DNA from: Saccharothrix obliqua
Lineage (GTDB): Bacteria > Actinomycetota > Actinomycetes > Mycobacteriales > Pseudonocardiaceae
Assembly (NCBI RefSeq): GCF_019375475.1
Contig: NZ_JAHXGQ010000001.1
Location: 620,001-684,000, forward strand
Direction of reading: 5' to 3'
Length of the DNA stretch: 64,000 nt
In this document: positions 28,305-38,248 of the stretch, in pieces
Layout: every line of letters begins with the position of its first letter
Position numbering within the stretch: position 1 is the stretch's first letter
The notes under the pieces: generated by a model
Seen by the model: only the letters and a program-made list of their open reading frames with translations
What the model was told of the DNA's origin: nothing
The model's database searches: none
Position numbers and translations under genes: made by a program

Positions 28305-30071
28305 ATGATGGAGCCGACTGGTGAACCGGCGCTCGCCGCCGAATTCCCCGCGCCCGACCGGGAGCAGTGGCTGGACCTGGTCCGGGGCGTGCTCCGCAAG
28401 TCCGGCGCGGACTTCGAGTCGCTGGTGACGACCACCTACGACGGCATCCGCGTCCAACCCCTCTACACCGCCGACGACACCGCGCCGCCCGCGGGCTTCC
28501 CCGGCCTGCCGCCGTACACGCGTGGCGGTCGGCCGCAGGGCCGGGTGGGCGGCTGGGACGTCCGCCAGCAGCACGCCGTGCCCGACCGCGCCGCGGTGCT
28601 GACCGACCTGGAGAACGGCGTCACGTCGCTGTGGCTCAAGGACGTGCCCGCCGACCGGCTGGCCGACGTGCTGACCGGCGTCCACCTCGACCTCGCGCCG
28701 GTGGTGGTGGACGCGGGCGCGGACTTCCACGCCGCCGGCCGCGCCGCGCTGCGGCTGTGGGGGGAGGCGACCGGCGAGGTCCGGGGCAACGTGGGCGCGG
28801 ACCCCCTGGGCGTGCGGGCGCGCACCGGCGCCGAGCCGGACTTCGCGGCGCTCGGCGACCTGGTCGACGCGGCACGTGCCTTCCCCGGCCTGCGGGTGGT
28901 CGTAGTGGACGGCCTGCCGTTCCACGAGGCGGGCGGCTCGGACGCGGAGGAGCTGGGCGCGTCGCTCGCGGCGGGCGTGACCTACCTGCGCGAGCTGACC
29001 GCGCTCGGCCTGTCCGCGGCGGATGCCGCGCGGCTGCTGGAGTTCCGCTACGCGGCGACCACCGACCAGTTCCTCACCACCGCGAAGTTCCGCGCCGCGC
29101 GGCGGTTGTGGGCACGCGTGACGGAGGTCGTGGGCACGCCGACGCCGCAGCTCCAGCACGCCGTCACCTCGCCCGCGATGATGACCCGTCGCGACCCGTG
29201 GGTGAACATGCTGCGCACCACCGTGGCGTGCTTCGGCGCGGGCCTCGGCGGCGCGGACGCGGTGACCGTGCTGCCGTTCGACCACGCGATCGGCAAACCC
29301 GACGACTTCGCCCGCCGGATCGCGCGCAACACGCAGTCCCTGCTGCTGGAGGAATCCCGGCTGGCGAGCGTGATCGACCCGGCGGGCGGCTCCTGGTACG
29401 TGGAGCGGCTGACCGACGACCTGGCACGCACCGCGTGGGCGTGGTTCCAGGAGATCGAGGCGGCGGGCGGGCTGCCCGCGGCGTTCCCGCTGGTGGCGGA
29501 GCGGCTGGCGGCGACCTGGGCGCGGCGGTCGGCGAACCTGGCCGACCGGGTGGACGCCATCACGGGCGTCAGCGAGTTCCCCGACCTCGACGAGCGGCCG
29601 GTGGTGCGCGAGCCGTGGCCCGCGCCGCCGGGCGGCGGGTTGCCCCGCGTGCGGTACGCGCAGGCGTTCGAGGCGTTGCGGGACGCGGCCGACGCCGCGC
29701 CGGTGCGCCCCGCGGTCTTCCTCGCCACGCTCGGCCCGGTCGCCACGCACACCGCGCGGGCGTCGTTCGCCGCGAACCTGTTCCAGGCGGGCGGTATCGC
29801 GACGCCGCGGGCGGGTGCGACGCGGGACGTGGCCGACGTGGTGGCGGCGTTCCGGGCGAGCGGCACGCGGATCGCGTGCCTGTGCGGCAGCGACGAGGGT
29901 TACGCGGAGCTGGCCGCGCCGGTCGCCGACGCGTTGCGCGCCGCGGGCGCCGAACGGGTGCTGCTGGCGGGCCGGGGTTCCGCCGCGGCGGTCGACGGGC
30001 ACGTGCACGCCGGGTGCCCGGCGCTGCGGGTGCTGGAGGACACCTTCGACTTCCTCGGAGTGGAGCGATGA
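28305..30071 (+). CDS. mutA: Methylmalonyl-CoA mutase small subunit
   Basis: 588 residues. It is homologous to the large subunit but without cobalamin ligands: the C-terminal domain has no DxHxxG motif ([20 protein letters not shown] instead). N-terminal mutase barrel motifs are present ([44 protein letters not shown]). It forms the heterodimer with MutB that interconverts methylmalonyl-CoA and succinyl-CoA. The stop overlaps the mutB start (ATGA), so translation is coupled. It is first in mutA-mutB-meaB. Confidence 0.95.
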   Translation: MMEPTGEPALAAEFPAPDREQWLDLVRGVLRKSGADFESLVTTTYDGIRVQPLYTADDTAPPAGFPGLPPYTRGGRPQGRVGGWDVRQQHAVPDRAAVLTDLENGVTSLWLKDVPADRLADVLTGVHLDLAPVVVDAGADFHAAGRAALRLWGEATGEVRGNVGADPLGVRARTGAEPDFAALGDLVDAARAFPGLRVVVVDGLPFHEAGGSDAEELGASLAAGVTYLRELTALGLSAADAARLLEFRYAATTDQFLTTAKFRAARRLWARVTEVVGTPTPQLQHAVTSPAMMTRRDPWVNMLRTTVACFGAGLGGADAVTVLPFDHAIGKPDDFARRIARNTQSLLLEESRLASVIDPAGGSWYVERLTDDLARTAWAWFQEIEAAGGLPAAFPLVAERLAATWARRSANLADRVDAITGVSEFPDLDERPVVREPWPAPPGGGLPRVRYAQAFEALRDAADAAPVRPAVFLATLGPVATHTARASFAANLFQAGGIATPRAGATRDVADVVAAFRASGTRIACLCGSDEGYAELAAPVADALRAAGAERVLLAGRGSAAAVDGHVHAGCPALRVLEDTFDFLGVER

Positions 30072-32239
30072 TCCCGAACTTCGCCGAGATCGACCTCGGT
30101 GAGCCGACCACCGCCGACGCCGACGGGTGGCGTGCCGCGTTGCGCGCCGCCACCGGCGAGGACGTGGACGCCCTGGTGCGGGAGACGCCGGAGGGCATCG
30201 CCGTGCGGCCGGTGTACTCGGCGGCCGACACCGAGGGCCTGGACTTCCTGGCCACCTACCCGGGCATCGCGCCGTTCCTGCGCGGCCCGTACCCGACGAT
30301 GTACGTCAACCAGCCGTGGACCGTCCGGCAGTACGCGGGCTTCTCCACGGCCGAGGAGTCCAACGCCTTCTACCGCCGCAACCTCGCGGCCGGGCAGAAG
30401 GGCCTGTCCGTGGCGTTCGACCTGGCCACGCACCGGGGCTACGACTCCGACCACCCGCGCGTGGCGGGTGACGTGGGCATGGCGGGCGTGGCGATCGACT
30501 CCATCTACGACATGCGGCAGCTCTTCGACGGCATCCCGCTGGACCGGATGTCGGTGTCGATGACCATGAACGGCGCGGTGCTGCCCGTGCTCGCGCTGTA
30601 CGTGGTGGCGGCGGAGGAGCAGGGCGTCGCGCCCGAGCAGCTGGCGGGGACCATCCAGAACGACATCCTCAAGGAGTTCATGGTCCGCAACACCTACATC
30701 TACCCGCCGGGCCCGTCGATGCGGATCATCTCGGACATCTTCGCGTACACGTCGCGGCGGATGCCGAAGTTCAACTCCATCTCGATCTCCGGCTACCACA
30801 TGCAGGAGGCGGGTGCGACGGCCGACCTGGAGCTGGCGTACACGCTGGCCGACGGCGTCGAGTACCTGCGGGCCGGGCGGGACGCGGGCCTGGACGTCGA
30901 CGCCTTCGCGCCCCGGCTGTCGTTCTTCTGGGCGATCGGCATGAACTTCTTCACCGAGGTCGCCAAGATGCGTGCCGCGCGGCTGCTGTGGGCGAAGCTG
31001 GTGAAGGGCTTCGACCCGAAGTCGCCGAAATCGCTGTCGCTGCGCACGCACTGCCAGACGTCGGGCTGGTCGCTCACCGCGCAGGACGTGTTCAACAACG
31101 TCGCCCGCACGTGCGTGGAGGCGATGGCCGCCACGCAGGGGCACACGCAGTCGTTGCACACCAACGCGCTGGACGAAGCGCTCGCGCTCCCGACGGACTT
31201 CTCCGCGCGCATCGCCCGCAACACGCAACTGCTGCTGCAACAGGAATCCGGCACGACGCGCGTCATCGACCCGTGGGGCGGCAGCGCGTTCGTGGAACGC
31301 CTGACGCACGACCTGGCGCACCGCGCGTGGGCGCACATCACGGAGGTCGAGGCGGCCGGCGGGATGGCGCGGGCGATCGACGCGGGCATCCCGAAGCTGC
31401 GCATCGAGGAGGCCGCCGCCCGGACCCAGGCACGCATCGACTCCGGCCGCCAGCCGGTGATCGGCGTGAACAAGTACCGGGTGGACGTCGACGAGCAGAT
31501 CGACGTGCTCAAGGTGGACAACGCGGGCGTGCGCGCGCAGCAGCTCGCGAAGCTGGCCCGGTTGCGCGCGGAACGGGACCAGTCCGCCGTGGACGACGCG
31601 TTGCGGGCGTTGACCGGCGCCGCGAACGGTGCCGGCAACCTGCTGGAGCTGGCCGTCGACGCCGCACGCGCCAAGGCGACCGTCGGCGAGATCTCCGAGG
31701 CGCTGAGCCGGGTGTGGGGTCGTCACTCCGCGCAGATCCGTACCATCACGGGTGTCTACCGGGAGGAGGCCGGCTCGGTGTCCAACGTGGAGCGGACGCG
31801 GGCGGCGGTGGCCGGGTTCGCCGAGGAGGAGGGCCGCCGGCCACGCATCCTGGTCGCCAAGATGGGCCAGGACGGGCACGACCGGGGGCAGAAGGTGATC
31901 GCCACGGCGTTCGCCGACCTCGGTTTCGACGTCGACGTCGGCCCGCTGTTCCAGACGCCCGACGAGGTGGCGCGGCAGGCCGTGGAGGCGGACGTGCACA
32001 TCGTGGGCGTGTCCTCGCTCGCCGCCGGTCACCTCACGCTGGTGCCCGCGTTGCGCGCGGCGCTCGCCGAGCTGGGTCGGCCGGACATCGTGGTCGTGGT
32101 CGGCGGCGTGATCCCGCCGCAGGACTTCGACGCGTTGCGCGCGGCGGGCGCGGCGGCGATCTTCCCGCCGGGCACGGTCATCGCGGACGCGGCGGGCGAC
32201 CTGCTGCGCGAGCTGGCGGCACGACTCGGGCATGGCTAG
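30068..32239 (+). CDS. mutB: Methylmalonyl-CoA mutase large subunit
   Basis: 723 residues from ATG 30068. The substrate barrel carries [25 protein letters not shown] and [18 protein letters not shown], with [14 protein letters not shown] and [16 protein letters not shown]. The C-terminal B12 domain has [13 protein letters not shown] (DxHxxG, the cobalt-ligand His) and [12 protein letters not shown]. It is the catalytic subunit of the B12-dependent mutase, which channels propionate and branched-chain carbon into the TCA cycle or supplies methylmalonyl units for polyketides. It overlaps meaB by 8 bases. Confidence 0.97.
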   Translation: MIPNFAEIDLGEPTTADADGWRAALRAATGEDVDALVRETPEGIAVRPVYSAADTEGLDFLATYPGIAPFLRGPYPTMYVNQPWTVRQYAGFSTAEESNAFYRRNLAAGQKGLSVAFDLATHRGYDSDHPRVAGDVGMAGVAIDSIYDMRQLFDGIPLDRMSVSMTMNGAVLPVLALYVVAAEEQGVAPEQLAGTIQNDILKEFMVRNTYIYPPGPSMRIISDIFAYTSRRMPKFNSISISGYHMQEAGATADLELAYTLADGVEYLRAGRDAGLDVDAFAPRLSFFWAIGMNFFTEVAKMRAARLLWAKLVKGFDPKSPKSLSLRTHCQTSGWSLTAQDVFNNVARTCVEAMAATQGHTQSLHTNALDEALALPTDFSARIARNTQLLLQQESGTTRVIDPWGGSAFVERLTHDLAHRAWAHITEVEAAGGMARAIDAGIPKLRIEEAAARTQARIDSGRQPVIGVNKYRVDVDEQIDVLKVDNAGVRAQQLAKLARLRAERDQSAVDDALRALTGAANGAGNLLELAVDAARAKATVGEISEALSRVWGRHSAQIRTITGVYREEAGSVSNVERTRAAVAGFAEEEGRRPRILVAKMGQDGHDRGQKVIATAFADLGFDVDVGPLFQTPDEVARQAVEADVHIVGVSSLAAGHLTLVPALRAALAELGRPDIVVVVGGVIPPQDFDALRAAGAAAIFPPGTVIADAAGDLLRELAARLGHG

Positions 32240-33248
32240 GCCCGTCGACGTGGGCGAGTACGCGCGTGGCGTGCTCGCCGGTGACCGGAGCACGCTGGCA
32301 CGCGCGATCACGCTGGTCGAGTCGACCCGCGCGGACCACCGCCGGCTCGCGCAGCGGCTCCTGGTCGAGCTGCTGCCGCACGCGGGCGGTGCGCACCGGG
32401 TCGGCATCACCGGCGTGCCGGGCGTCGGCAAGTCGACGTTCATCGACGCGTTCGGCTCGATGCTGACCGGGCTCGGCCACCGGGTCGCGGTGCTGGCGGT
32501 CGACCCGTCGTCCACCCGGACCGGCGGCTCGATCCTCGGCGACAAGACCCGGATGGCGCGGCTCGCCGTCGACCCGGCGGCGTTCATCCGGCCCTCGCCC
32601 ACGTCCGGCACGTTGGGCGGCGTCGCGAAGGCCACCCGGGAGACCATCGTGCTGGTCGAGGCGGCCGGGTACGACGTGGTGCTGGTGGAGACCGTCGGCG
32701 TCGGCCAGTCCGAGGTGGCGGTGGCGAACATGACCGACTGCTCGCTGCTGCTGACCCTCGCCCGGACGGGCGACCAGCTCCAGGGGATCAAGAAGGGCGT
32801 CCTGGAACTCGCCGACGTGATCGCGGTGAACAAGGCCGACGGCACGCACGAGCCGGACGCCCGGCAGGCCGCGCGGGAACTCGCGGGCGCGCTGCGGCTG
32901 CTGCGCGTGCCGGACGCGGTGTGGCACCCGCCGGTGCTCACGTGCAGCGGCCTCACCGGCGCCGGGCTGGACGACGTGTGGCGGCAGGTGCGCCGGCACC
33001 GGGAGGCGTTGCTGCCCGGTGGCGGGGTGGCCGAGCGGCGGCGGCGTCAGCAGGTGGAGTGGACCTGGGCGATGGTGCGGGACCGGCTGCTGGGCGAGCT
33101 GCACGCCGACCCGGCGGTGCGCGCGGTCGCGCCGGAGGTGGAGCGGCTGGTGCGGGACGGGGAGCTGACCGCGACGCTGGCCGCGGAACGCATCCTGGAG
33201 GCGTTCACGGGTCGTGAGGGCCGAGTCCGAGGTGCGCACGGGACGTGA
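32232..33248 (+). CDS. meaB: Methylmalonyl-CoA mutase GTPase chaperone MeaB (ArgK family)
   Basis: 338 residues, ATG 32232. The G3E-type GTPase has Walker [52 protein letters not shown] and base-recognition VNKADG. MeaB loads adenosylcobalamin and protects the mutase from inactivation. The C-terminal helices end in [21 protein letters not shown]. The last codons are built from a 22-base sequence that is repeated just after the gene, so the extreme C-terminus may be a recent addition. Confidence 0.95.
   Translation: MARPVDVGEYARGVLAGDRSTLARAITLVESTRADHRRLAQRLLVELLPHAGGAHRVGITGVPGVGKSTFIDAFGSMLTGLGHRVAVLAVDPSSTRTGGSILGDKTRMARLAVDPAAFIRPSPTSGTLGGVAKATRETIVLVEAAGYDVVLVETVGVGQSEVAVANMTDCSLLLTLARTGDQLQGIKKGVLELADVIAVNKADGTHEPDARQAARELAGALRLLRVPDAVWHPPVLTCSGLTGAGLDDVWRQVRRHREALLPGGGVAERRRRQQVEWTWAMVRDRLLGELHADPAVRAVAPEVERLVRDGELTATLAAERILEAFTGREGRVRGAHGT
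33201..33222 (+). repeat. 22-base direct repeat, copy A (inside 3' end of meaB)
   Basis: GCGTTCACGGGTCGTGAGGG followed by CC, identical to copy B at 33264-33285. The copies are 63 bases apart, a multiple of three. Copy A encodes the AFTGREG part of MeaB. Confidence 0.85.
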
Positions 33249-33263
33249 GGGCGGGGGCGGCGG

Positions 33264-33285
33264 GCGTTCACGGGTCGTGAGGGCC
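33264..33285 (+). repeat. 22-base direct repeat, copy B (intergenic)
   Basis: An exact copy of 33201-33222, lying between meaB and the small membrane protein gene. It may be a scattered intergenic repeat of this genome; only a genome-wide count could tell. Confidence 0.85.
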
Positions 33286-33296
33286 AAGCTGGTTTG

Positions 33297-33319
33297 GGTG
33301 ACCACTGAGAGTGGTAACC
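33297..33319 (+). promoter_or_regulatory. Inverted-repeat operator candidate before the small membrane protein
   Basis: GGTGACCACT-GAG-AGTGGTAACC: 10-base arms with one mismatch. It lies 15 bases upstream of a TAGTCT -10 box (33335-33340), where a regulator would block or recruit RNA polymerase. Confidence 0.55.
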
Positions 33320-33342
33320 ACGGTGAGCGGTGGCTAGTCTTG

Positions 33343-33651
33343 GTGACCGTGACCAAGTGGCGATCTGTCCTCGCGGCGTGCCTCTTCGTGCTGATGAGCG
33401 CGCTGACCGTGAGTGGTGTGGCGCAGGCCACACCTCAGCAGCGGAGCGCCCCGGTCGTGGTCGCCCAGCCGACTGAATCGGTTCCTCCTGGGCCGGAGGT
33501 CAACGCCCCACAGCAGGAAGACCGGGGCATCGCCACCGACACGCGGAAGAAGTTGTGGATCGGTGGTATCGCGCTGGTCCTGTTCGCCCTCGTTTACTGG
33601 CGTAACAAGAAGCGCTGGGACAAGTGGCGGAAGGCCAGGAAAGCCGGCTGA
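33343..33651 (+). CDS. Small secreted/membrane-anchored protein of unknown function
   Basis: 102 residues from GTG 33343 (GTG 33349 is two codons later; TAGTCT at 33335-33340 suggests a leaderless message). It has a signal-peptide-like start (KWRSVLAACLFVLMSALTVSGVAQA), a Pro/Gln-rich external loop, then one membrane span (LWIGGIALVLFALVYW) and a basic tail (RNKKRWDKWRKARKAG). So two membrane elements flank a short external segment. The family is not recognised; the inverted repeat upstream suggests control by a dedicated regulator. Confidence 0.6.
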   Translation: MTVTKWRSVLAACLFVLMSALTVSGVAQATPQQRSAPVVVAQPTESVPPGPEVNAPQQEDRGIATDTRKKLWIGGIALVLFALVYWRNKKRWDKWRKARKAG

Positions 33652-33847
33652 GCGGTCGTTGGGGGCGGCCTGGTTCTCAGCACGTGGGAGTCCGGGCTCG
33701 TAGCGCGGTCCTCCTGCGGGACCCCTCGCGCGGCTTGATCGGTCTGACCGAAACTCGCGCGCCGCTCGGCGCAGCCGTGCGACCGGCCGGCGGTTGATCA
33801 ACGGGGCGAGCGACGGCACCGCCAGGGCTGATGCAGGATGGACGCAA

Positions 33848-35014
33848 ATGGGCACCGACTTCAAGACGAGGACGCGCTCGGCCGTCGAGCGGTACTCGAA
33901 TGCGCTGGTAGAACTCTCGCACAGCATCCACGCGGAGCCCGAGGTCGCGTTCGCGGAGCACCGCAGCGCGGCCAAGGTGGCGGACCTCGTGGCCGCCGAG
34001 GGCTTCGCGGTGGACCGCGGTGTCGCCGACCTGGAGACGGCTTTCGTCGCCTCCTACGGCTCCGGTGACCTCGTGCTCGCGCTGTGCGCGGAGTACGACG
34101 CGCTGCCCGAGGTGGGCCACGCGTGCGGGCACAACGTGATCGCCGCCGCCTCGACGGGCGCGGCGCTCGCGTTGCGCGACGTGGCGGACGAACTGGGGTT
34201 GACGGTCCGCCTCGTCGGCACGCCCGCCGAGGAGGTCGGCGGCGGCAAGGTCCTCATGCTGGAGCGCGGCGTCTTCGACGACGTGTCGTTGTCCATGATG
34301 GTGCACCCCGCGCCGTACGAGGCGATCGGCGCCCGCTCGCTCGCGATCACCGACGTCGAGGTGCACTACACCGGCAAGCCCTCGCACGCCGCCGCCGCGC
34401 CGCACCTCGGCGTGAACGCGGCGGACGCGATCACCGTCGCCCAGGTCGCCATCGGCCTGGCGCGGCAGCACCTGGAGCCCGGCCAGATGGTCAGCGGCAT
34501 CGTCACGCGCGGCGGCGCGGTGCCCAACGTGGTGCCCGCCCGCACGTCGGCGATGTTCGACCTGCGTGCCGAAGACCTGGAGTCGCTCCGGCGGCTGGAG
34601 GAGCGGATCAACCGCTGCTTCGCCGCGGGCGCGCTCGCCACCGGCTGCACGCACGAGGTCGTCAAGGTCTCGCCCGTCTACGCCGAGCTGACCCCGGACC
34701 CGTGGCTCGCCGACGCCTACCGGCGTGCGATCACGGAACTGGGGCGCACCCCGCTTGACCCCGCCGAGGAGCGGGGCAGGCGAATAGGCAGCACCGACAT
34801 GGGGAACGTCACCCGTGCACTGCCCGCAATCCACCCGACCATCGCCATCGACTGCGGAGACGCGGTGAACCACCAAATCGAGTTCGCGACCGCCTGTGCG
34901 TCGGCGTCCGCCGACCGAGCTGTGCTCGACGGAGCACTCGCCCTTGCCTGGACAACCATCGCCGCCGCCTGTGACGACGCGCAGCGGGACCGGCTCGTGG
35001 GCGGTGCGGCATGA
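33848..35014 (+). CDS. M20-family metallo-amidohydrolase, first copy
   Basis: 388 residues, ATG 33848. M20 landmarks: VLALCAEYDALPEVGHACGHNVI, VRLVGTPAEEVGGGKVLML (catalytic Glu pair), MMVHPAPYEAIGARSLAI, then the dimerisation lid (VHYTGKPSHAAAAPHLGVNAADAI) and AIHPTIAIDCGD. The fold is that of p-aminobenzoyl-glutamate/amino-acid N-acyl hydrolases. It overlaps the next M20 gene by 4 bases. The two M20 genes next to deoD/pmmB in mycobacteria are called amiB1 and amiA1. The substrate is unknown. Confidence 0.88.
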   Translation: MGTDFKTRTRSAVERYSNALVELSHSIHAEPEVAFAEHRSAAKVADLVAAEGFAVDRGVADLETAFVASYGSGDLVLALCAEYDALPEVGHACGHNVIAAASTGAALALRDVADELGLTVRLVGTPAEEVGGGKVLMLERGVFDDVSLSMMVHPAPYEAIGARSLAITDVEVHYTGKPSHAAAAPHLGVNAADAITVAQVAIGLARQHLEPGQMVSGIVTRGGAVPNVVPARTSAMFDLRAEDLESLRRLEERINRCFAAGALATGCTHEVVKVSPVYAELTPDPWLADAYRRAITELGRTPLDPAEERGRRIGSTDMGNVTRALPAIHPTIAIDCGDAVNHQIEFATACASASADRAVLDGALALAWTTIAAACDDAQRDRLVGGAA

Positions 35015-36282
35015 CGGTCCTCGACTCGCGCCCCGAGCTGCCGGGGGAGGAGGATCCCGAGGTGCTGTTGACCGAACGCGGGGTCAGCATTGCCCCTGTG
35101 GCTGATCCCGGCGAGGGCCGAGGACCCTCCTGGCTGGACGAGTGGCTGGCCGCCAACGCCGCCGAAGTGGTGGCCTGGCGGCGGCACATCCACGCGCATC
35201 CCGAACTGTCCCGCAACGAGCACGCGACCACGGAGCTGATCGCGCGCCTGCTGCGCTCCGCCGGCCTCAAGCCGCGGGTGCTGCCCGGCGGCACGGGTCT
35301 GGTGTGCGACGTCGGCAGTGGACCGAGGTGCGTGGCGCTGCGCGCGGACATCGACGCGCTGCCGCTCACCGAGAACACCGGCGCGCCCTACTCGTCCACT
35401 GTGGACGGGGTCGCGCACGCGTGCGGCCACGACGCGCACACCACCGTCCTGCTGGGCGCGGCGCTCGCGCTGGCCTCGGCGACCGAGCTGCCCGGCCGCG
35501 TGCGGCTGGTGTTCCAGCCCGCCGAGGAGGTCATGCCGGGCGGCGCGCTGGACGTGCTCGCGGCGGGCGGCCTGGACGGCGTGGAGCGGATCTTCGGCCT
35601 GCACTGCGACCCGCGCCTGCCGGTCGGCCGGATCGGCACGCGCATCGGACCCATCACGTCGGCCAGCGACCTGCTGGAGCTGCGCCTGACCTCGCCCGGC
35701 GGCCACACCTCGCGCCCGCACCTCACGGCCGACCTGGTGCACGCGCTGGGCACCGTCATCACCGGCCTGCCGACGTTGCTGTCCCGCCGGGTCGACCCCA
35801 GGTCGGGCACCGTCCTGGTGTGGGGCGCGGTGCACGCGGGCGAGGCGGCGAACGCCGTGCCGCAGGACGGCGTGCTGCGCGGCACCCTGCGCACCGGCGA
35901 CCGCGACATCTGGGCCGAGCTGGAGCCGTTGATCAAGGAGCTGGTCGGCGCGCTGCTCGCGCCCACCGGCGTCGGCTTCGACCTGCACCACCGCCGCGGC
36001 GTGCCGCCCGTGGTGAACGACCGCGAGAGCACGGTGCTGCTGCGGGCGGGCATCGAGGCGGCGCTGGGTGAGGACGCCCTGGCGGGCACCGAGCAGTCCT
36101 CGGGCGGCGAGGACTTCGGCTGGTACCTGGAGCACGTGCCGGGCTCGTTCGCGCGCCTGGGCGTGTGGGACGGCGTGGGCAAGCAGCGCGACCTGCACCA
36201 GCCCGGTTTCGACCTGGACGAGCGCGCCCTCCTGGTGGGCATCCGCGTGCTGGTGCACGCGGCGCTGGCGTCGCTGGCCTGA
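35011..36282 (+). CDS. M20-family metallo-amidohydrolase, second copy
   Basis: 423 residues, ATG 35011. Typical M20/IAA-amino-acid hydrolase motifs: RRHIHAHPELSRNEHATT, VALRADIDALPLTENTG, VAHACGHDAHTTVLLGAALAL, VRLVFQPAEEVMPGGALDVL, LTSPGGHTSRPHLTADLVHAL, GGEDFGWYLEHVPGSFARLG. It lacks a signal peptide. Tight coupling with the first copy suggests a shared pathway or heteromer. Possible substrates are N-acyl amino acids or peptides; not determinable here. A strong hairpin follows. Confidence 0.9.
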   Translation: MTVLDSRPELPGEEDPEVLLTERGVSIAPVADPGEGRGPSWLDEWLAANAAEVVAWRRHIHAHPELSRNEHATTELIARLLRSAGLKPRVLPGGTGLVCDVGSGPRCVALRADIDALPLTENTGAPYSSTVDGVAHACGHDAHTTVLLGAALALASATELPGRVRLVFQPAEEVMPGGALDVLAAGGLDGVERIFGLHCDPRLPVGRIGTRIGPITSASDLLELRLTSPGGHTSRPHLTADLVHALGTVITGLPTLLSRRVDPRSGTVLVWGAVHAGEAANAVPQDGVLRGTLRTGDRDIWAELEPLIKELVGALLAPTGVGFDLHHRRGVPPVVNDRESTVLLRAGIEAALGEDALAGTEQSSGGEDFGWYLEHVPGSFARLGVWDGVGKQRDLHQPGFDLDERALLVGIRVLVHAALASLA

Positions 36283-36289
36283 CCGACCA

Positions 36290-36317
36290 CGCCGGAGCAC
36301 CGCCCGGTGCTCCGGCG
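36290..36317. terminator. Bidirectional hairpin terminator
   Basis: CGCCGGAGCACCG pairs with CGGTGCTCCGGCG across 2 bases. It lies between the convergent M20 and glpD genes. Confidence 0.8.
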
Positions 36318-36324
36318 CGACCGG

Positions 36325-38061
36325 TCAGCCCACCGGCTCCACCAGCTCCGGGCGCGCCTCGGGCGCGGCCGACCGCACCGCGTCCGCCGCCTGGTCGTCG
36401 GGTTCGGTCTGCGACGCCCGCTCGGCCTCCACGCGGGCCGTGTACACCTCGACCTCGTGCGTCACGCGTGCCTCGTCCCAGCCGTGCACCCGCGCCACCA
36501 GCTCCGCCACCTGCCGGGCGCAGTCCACGCCCCGGTGCGGGTACTCGATGGAGATCCGGGTGCGCCGGGTGAGGACGTCCTCCAGGTGCAGCGCGCCCTC
36601 GTGCGACGCCGCGTACACCACCTCCACCTGGAGGTAGTCCGGCGCGTGGGGCAGCGGCTTGAGCAGTTCCGGGTCGGCGGAACCCAGCACCTCGTGCACC
36701 AGCGACCCGTAGCGGTCGAGCAGGTGGCGCACCCGGTACGGGTGCAGGCCGTAGCGGGTGGCGAGCTGGTCCACCTGGTTCACCAGCGCGTGGTAGCCGT
36801 CCGCGCCGACCAGCGGCACGCGGTCCGTGATGGACGGTTGGGTGCGGCCCGGCAGGTCGACCGACGCCGCGTCCACGGCGTCCGCGCCCATCACCCGGTA
36901 CGTCGTGTACTTGCCGCCCGCGATCGCCACCAGTCCCGGCGCGACGCGGGCCACGGCGTGCTCGCGGGACAGCTTGGACGTCGACTCGCTCTCGCCCGCG
37001 AGCAGCGGCCGGAGCCCGGCGTAGACGCCCTCGATGTCGTCGTGCGTCAGCGGTGTCGCGAGGACCGAGTTCACGTGCTCCAGCAGGTAGTCGATGTCGT
37101 GCTTGGTGGCCGCCGGGTGCGCCAGGTCCAGGTTCCAGTCGGTGTCCGTGGTTCCCACGATCCAGTGATTCCGCCACGGGATCACGAACAACACGGACTT
37201 CTCGGTGCGCAGGATCAACCCGGACTCCGACACGATCCGGTCGCGCGGCACCACGATGTGCACGCCCTTGCTGGCCCGCACCCGGAACCGGCCGCGGCTG
37301 CCCGACAGGCGCTGCAACTCGTCGGTCCACACGCCGGTCGCGTTGATCACGGCGTGCGCGTGCACGTCGACCTCGCGACCGTCCTCCACGTCCCGCACGC
37401 GCACGCCGGACACCCGGTCCGCCTCCCGCAGGAACGCGATGACCTGTGTGGACGTTCGCACGACCGCGCCGTAGTGGGCGGCCGTGCGGCCGACCATCAT
37501 GGTGTGCCGCGCGTCGTCGGCCTGCGCGTCGTAGTACCGGATGCCGCCGATCAACGCGTCCCGCCGCAGGGCCGGCACCAGCCGCAGCGCGCCCGCCCGG
37601 GTGAGGTGCTTCTGGCCGGGCACGGAGCGCGCGCCGCCCATCGTGTCGTACATGAGCAGCCCGGCCGCCGTGTACGGGCGCTCCCAGATCCGGTGCGTCA
37701 GCGGGTACAGGAAGCTCACCGGTTTCACCAGGTGCGGCGCGATCCGGGTGAGCATCAGCTCCCGCTCCCGCAGCGCCTCGCGGACGAGGCCGAACTCCAG
37801 CTGCTCCAGGTACCGCAGGCCGCCGTGGAACAGCTTCGAGGAGCGGCTGGACGTGCCGGACGCCAGGTCGCGCGCCTCCACCAACGCCACCCGCAGGCCA
37901 CGCGTCGCGGCGTCGAGGGCCGCGCCGACGCCGACCACGCCCCCGCCGACGATCACCAGGTCGAAGGTCCCCGATCCCAGGCGCTGCCAGGAGTCCTCGC
38001 GCTCGCCGGGTCCGAGGCGGGCTGTGGTGGCGGCTTCCGCCGGCGGCTTGCGCGTGGCCAC
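36325..38061 (-). CDS. glpD: FAD-dependent glycerol-3-phosphate dehydrogenase
   Basis: 578 residues from GTG 38061 (GGGAGGCG ribosome site). The N-terminal FAD site is DLVIVGGGVVGVGAALDAATRG, followed by ARDLASGTSSRSSKLFHGGLRYLEQLE, NATGVWTD, WIVGTTDTDWN and GLRPLLAG. The C-terminal DAO-cap helices carry AHRDVLTRRTRISIEYP-type GlpD features. It oxidises glycerol 3-phosphate to dihydroxyacetone phosphate at the membrane, passing electrons to quinone. It diverges from glpF-glpK; three inverted repeats or promoter elements sit in between. It is the counterpart of glpD2 beside lpdA in mycobacteria. Confidence 0.95.
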   Translation of the reverse strand: MATRKPPAEAATTARLGPGEREDSWQRLGSGTFDLVIVGGGVVGVGAALDAATRGLRVALVEARDLASGTSSRSSKLFHGGLRYLEQLEFGLVREALRERELMLTRIAPHLVKPVSFLYPLTHRIWERPYTAAGLLMYDTMGGARSVPGQKHLTRAGALRLVPALRRDALIGGIRYYDAQADDARHTMMVGRTAAHYGAVVRTSTQVIAFLREADRVSGVRVRDVEDGREVDVHAHAVINATGVWTDELQRLSGSRGRFRVRASKGVHIVVPRDRIVSESGLILRTEKSVLFVIPWRNHWIVGTTDTDWNLDLAHPAATKHDIDYLLEHVNSVLATPLTHDDIEGVYAGLRPLLAGESESTSKLSREHAVARVAPGLVAIAGGKYTTYRVMGADAVDAASVDLPGRTQPSITDRVPLVGADGYHALVNQVDQLATRYGLHPYRVRHLLDRYGSLVHEVLGSADPELLKPLPHAPDYLQVEVVYAASHEGALHLEDVLTRRTRISIEYPHRGVDCARQVAELVARVHGWDEARVTHEVEVYTARVEAERASQTEPDDQAADAVRSAAPEARPELVEPVG

Positions 38062-38248
38062 TGGGCAACGCCTCCCTGATACTGACGACTGGTCCGACCA
38101 GGACTGACTTGACCACGTTACCCACGGGTACGCCACCGTGGACAACCGATCACCACCGGAACTAGCGTCAGAGCACATCGTTGGGCGGGCAGCGCGGCCG
38201 GCTCCGGGCACGGTGCGCCGCCCCTTGCCAACGCGAGGAGGTCGGCGA
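38062..38248. promoter_or_regulatory. Divergent glpD / glpF promoter region with two dyads
   Basis: For glpF: TGGACA (38139-38144), 18 bases, TAGCGT (38163-38168). For glpD on the minus strand: TTGTCC (38140-38145), 19 bases, TAACGT (38115-38120). CTGGTC-C-GACCAG (38089-38101) is a perfect dyad downstream of the glpD start, and TACCC-AC-GGGTA (38119-38130) overlaps the glpD -10. Both are possible sites for a glycerol regulator (GlpR or IclR type), not seen in this window. Confidence 0.5.

Noticed and set aside
28367-32239. 1290-codon open frame overlapping mutA and mutB in another frame
   Set aside because: Mutase motifs and ATGA coupling are in the other frame. This frame is Arg/Gly/Ala-rich without features.
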